A stretch of 64,000 bases of DNA from Nocardia africana NBRC 100379 (GTDB taxonomy: Bacteria > Actinomycetota > Actinomycetes > Mycobacteriales > Mycobacteriaceae): positions 124,001 through 188,000 of the forward strand of contig NZ_BDAV01000004.1 of assembly GCF_001612635.1 (NCBI RefSeq), read 5' to 3'. Positions 63,290 through 64,000 of the stretch are shown here, piece by piece. The notes beneath the pieces were generated by a model. That model searched no databases. It had not been told where the DNA came from and was given only the letters and a program-made list of their open reading frames with translations. Position 1 is the stretch's first letter, and each line of letters starts with the position of its first letter. The position numbers and the translations under genes were made by a program.

Positions 63290-64000
63290 TTAGTGCCGAT
63301 TACCGGATTCGTGGGCGTGCGTGACACCCCGGGAGCGATGCGCGTGGCCGTGTGACTCGGCGCAGTGGCCACTCGGCCCGGCCCCGAGTTCGATCAGTTC
63401 GGGCTGTGCGTGATCCACCTGCAGCGTGGCGTGCTCGATGTGATGGTCGGCGGACAGCCACTGCGCCAGATCCTGACGCACCGCATGACAGTCGCGGCCG
63501 GGCTCGACCAGCACGTGCGCCGAGAGAGCCGGGGACCCCGACGTGATCTCCCAGATGTGCAGGTCGTGCACCTCGACCACCCCGTCACGGGCGGCCATGC
63601 CCACACCCACCGCCGCCGGATCGATATCGGCCGGGGCGGCCTCGAGGAAGATCCGGCTCGACGCGCGGACCAGGCCGATGCCCGCCTTGACCATCAGCGC
63701 GACGACCACTAGGGTCGCTATCGCATCCGCGCGTTCGAATCCGGTGACCATGATGATCACTCCGGCCACCGCCGTCGCCAGGAAGGCGTAGAGATCGGTG
63801 AGGATGTGCTGGAACGCGCCCTCCACATTCAGGCTGCTGCGATTGGCCCGCGAAATCATCCAGGTGGCCGCGAGATTCACGACCACGCCCACGAGCGCGG
63901 TGGCGAGCACGAGCCCTCCGGTGACCGACGGCGGCTGGATCAGGCGGCGGATCGCCTCGTAGCACAGCCAGGCCGACAACACCAGCAGCGTCAAGCCGTT
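63290..64000 (-). CDS. Cation diffusion facilitator (CDF) transporter, 5' end beyond window
   Basis: The last 236 codons of a Zn2+/Co2+/Cd2+ efflux protein; the frame stays open to the window edge, so the first two or so transmembrane helices are missing. Visible are helices LLVLSAWLCYEAIRRL, LVLATALVGVVVNLAATWMIS, the metal-site helix FQHILTDLYAFLATAVAGVIIMVTG (HxxxD) and ADAIATLVVVALMVKAGIGLV. A cytosolic ferredoxin-like domain (VHDLHIWEITSG, SADHHIEHATLQV) and a His-rich tail (ESHGHAHRSRGVTHAHESGN) follow. It is close to ZitB/CzcD in type; the metal is not determined. Confidence 0.92.
   Translation of the reverse strand, partial: NGLTLLVLSAWLCYEAIRRLIQPPSVTGGLVLATALVGVVVNLAATWMISRANRSSLNVEGAFQHILTDLYAFLATAVAGVIIMVTGFERADAIATLVVVALMVKAGIGLVRASSRIFLEAAPADIDPAAVGVGMAARDGVVEVHDLHIWEITSGSPALSAHVLVEPGRDCHAVRQDLAQWLSADHHIEHATLQVDHAQPELIELGAGPSGHCAESHGHAHRSRGVTHAHESGNRH

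Overview
The window is a GC-rich actinobacterial chromosome segment. Its gene order is a recognisable version of the Mycobacterium tuberculosis Rv2693c-Rv2720 block: DUF3159, OB-fold protein, DUF3710, dut, DUF3093, DUF4193, cei, suhB, ppgK, sigA, then sigB, ideR, a PAC2 protein, and finally nrdR, a LysM protein and lexA. galE directly follows ideR, as it follows dtxR in corynebacteria, and sthA is absent. With oxyR-ahpCD present as well, this points to Mycobacteriales outside Mycobacterium, most likely Nocardiaceae (Nocardia is my best guess). The genus is inferred from memory of synteny, not from a search. I see no insertion sequence, prophage, CRISPR array, rRNA or tRNA.

Layout. 1-10.3 kb: housekeeping block ending with sigA and a strong terminator. 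10.3-16.7 kb: transport and envelope genes (CPA1-type antiporter, MHYT sensor, rhomboid-like protein, KhtTU-type K+/H+ antiporter pair) and small conserved proteins. 16.7-21.4 kb: an accessory-looking stretch with two TetR regulators. Each is divergent from its presumed target (a SNF2 helicase plus SWIM zinc-finger pair; an SDR oxidoreductase), and each has a clear palindromic operator. 21.5-28.3 kb: SF2 helicase, YihY, DUF3039, DUF3099, a methyltransferase and sigB with an ECF-type promoter. 28.5-35.3 kb: a minus-strand cluster acuC, GNAT/acyl-CoA synthetase fusion, ppc, linking protein (de)acetylation with anaplerosis. 35.5-41.4 kb: ideR-galE, DUF4192, a lipoprotein and PAC2. 41.5-46.6 kb: a DUF3516 helicase, then an ornithine-decarboxylase-like gene followed by a fused AdoMet decarboxylase-spermidine synthase, which looks like a compact spermidine operon. 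46.7-54.4 kb: GGCT-like protein, MBL hydrolase, oxyR/ahpC-ahpD, PhzF, DUF5134, class III aminotransferase and a Pr6Pr membrane protein with a truncated neighbour. 54.5-64 kb: hrpA, nrdR, an unrecognised secreted protein, LysM protein, lexA with SOS boxes, CtaG and a cation diffusion facilitator cut by the window edge.

Regulation. Many genes have a -10-like hexamer (xAxxxT) ending 6-8 nt before an ATG or GTG, the arrangement of leaderless transcripts common in mycobacteria. I used it to move several starts inward. The least ordinary items are the polyamine fusion operon, the TetR-controlled SNF2/SWIM pair, the 13-residue repeat array in the DUF3710 protein, the 5'-end hairpin before the MHYT gene and a small open frame resembling the N-terminus of the Pr6Pr protein.
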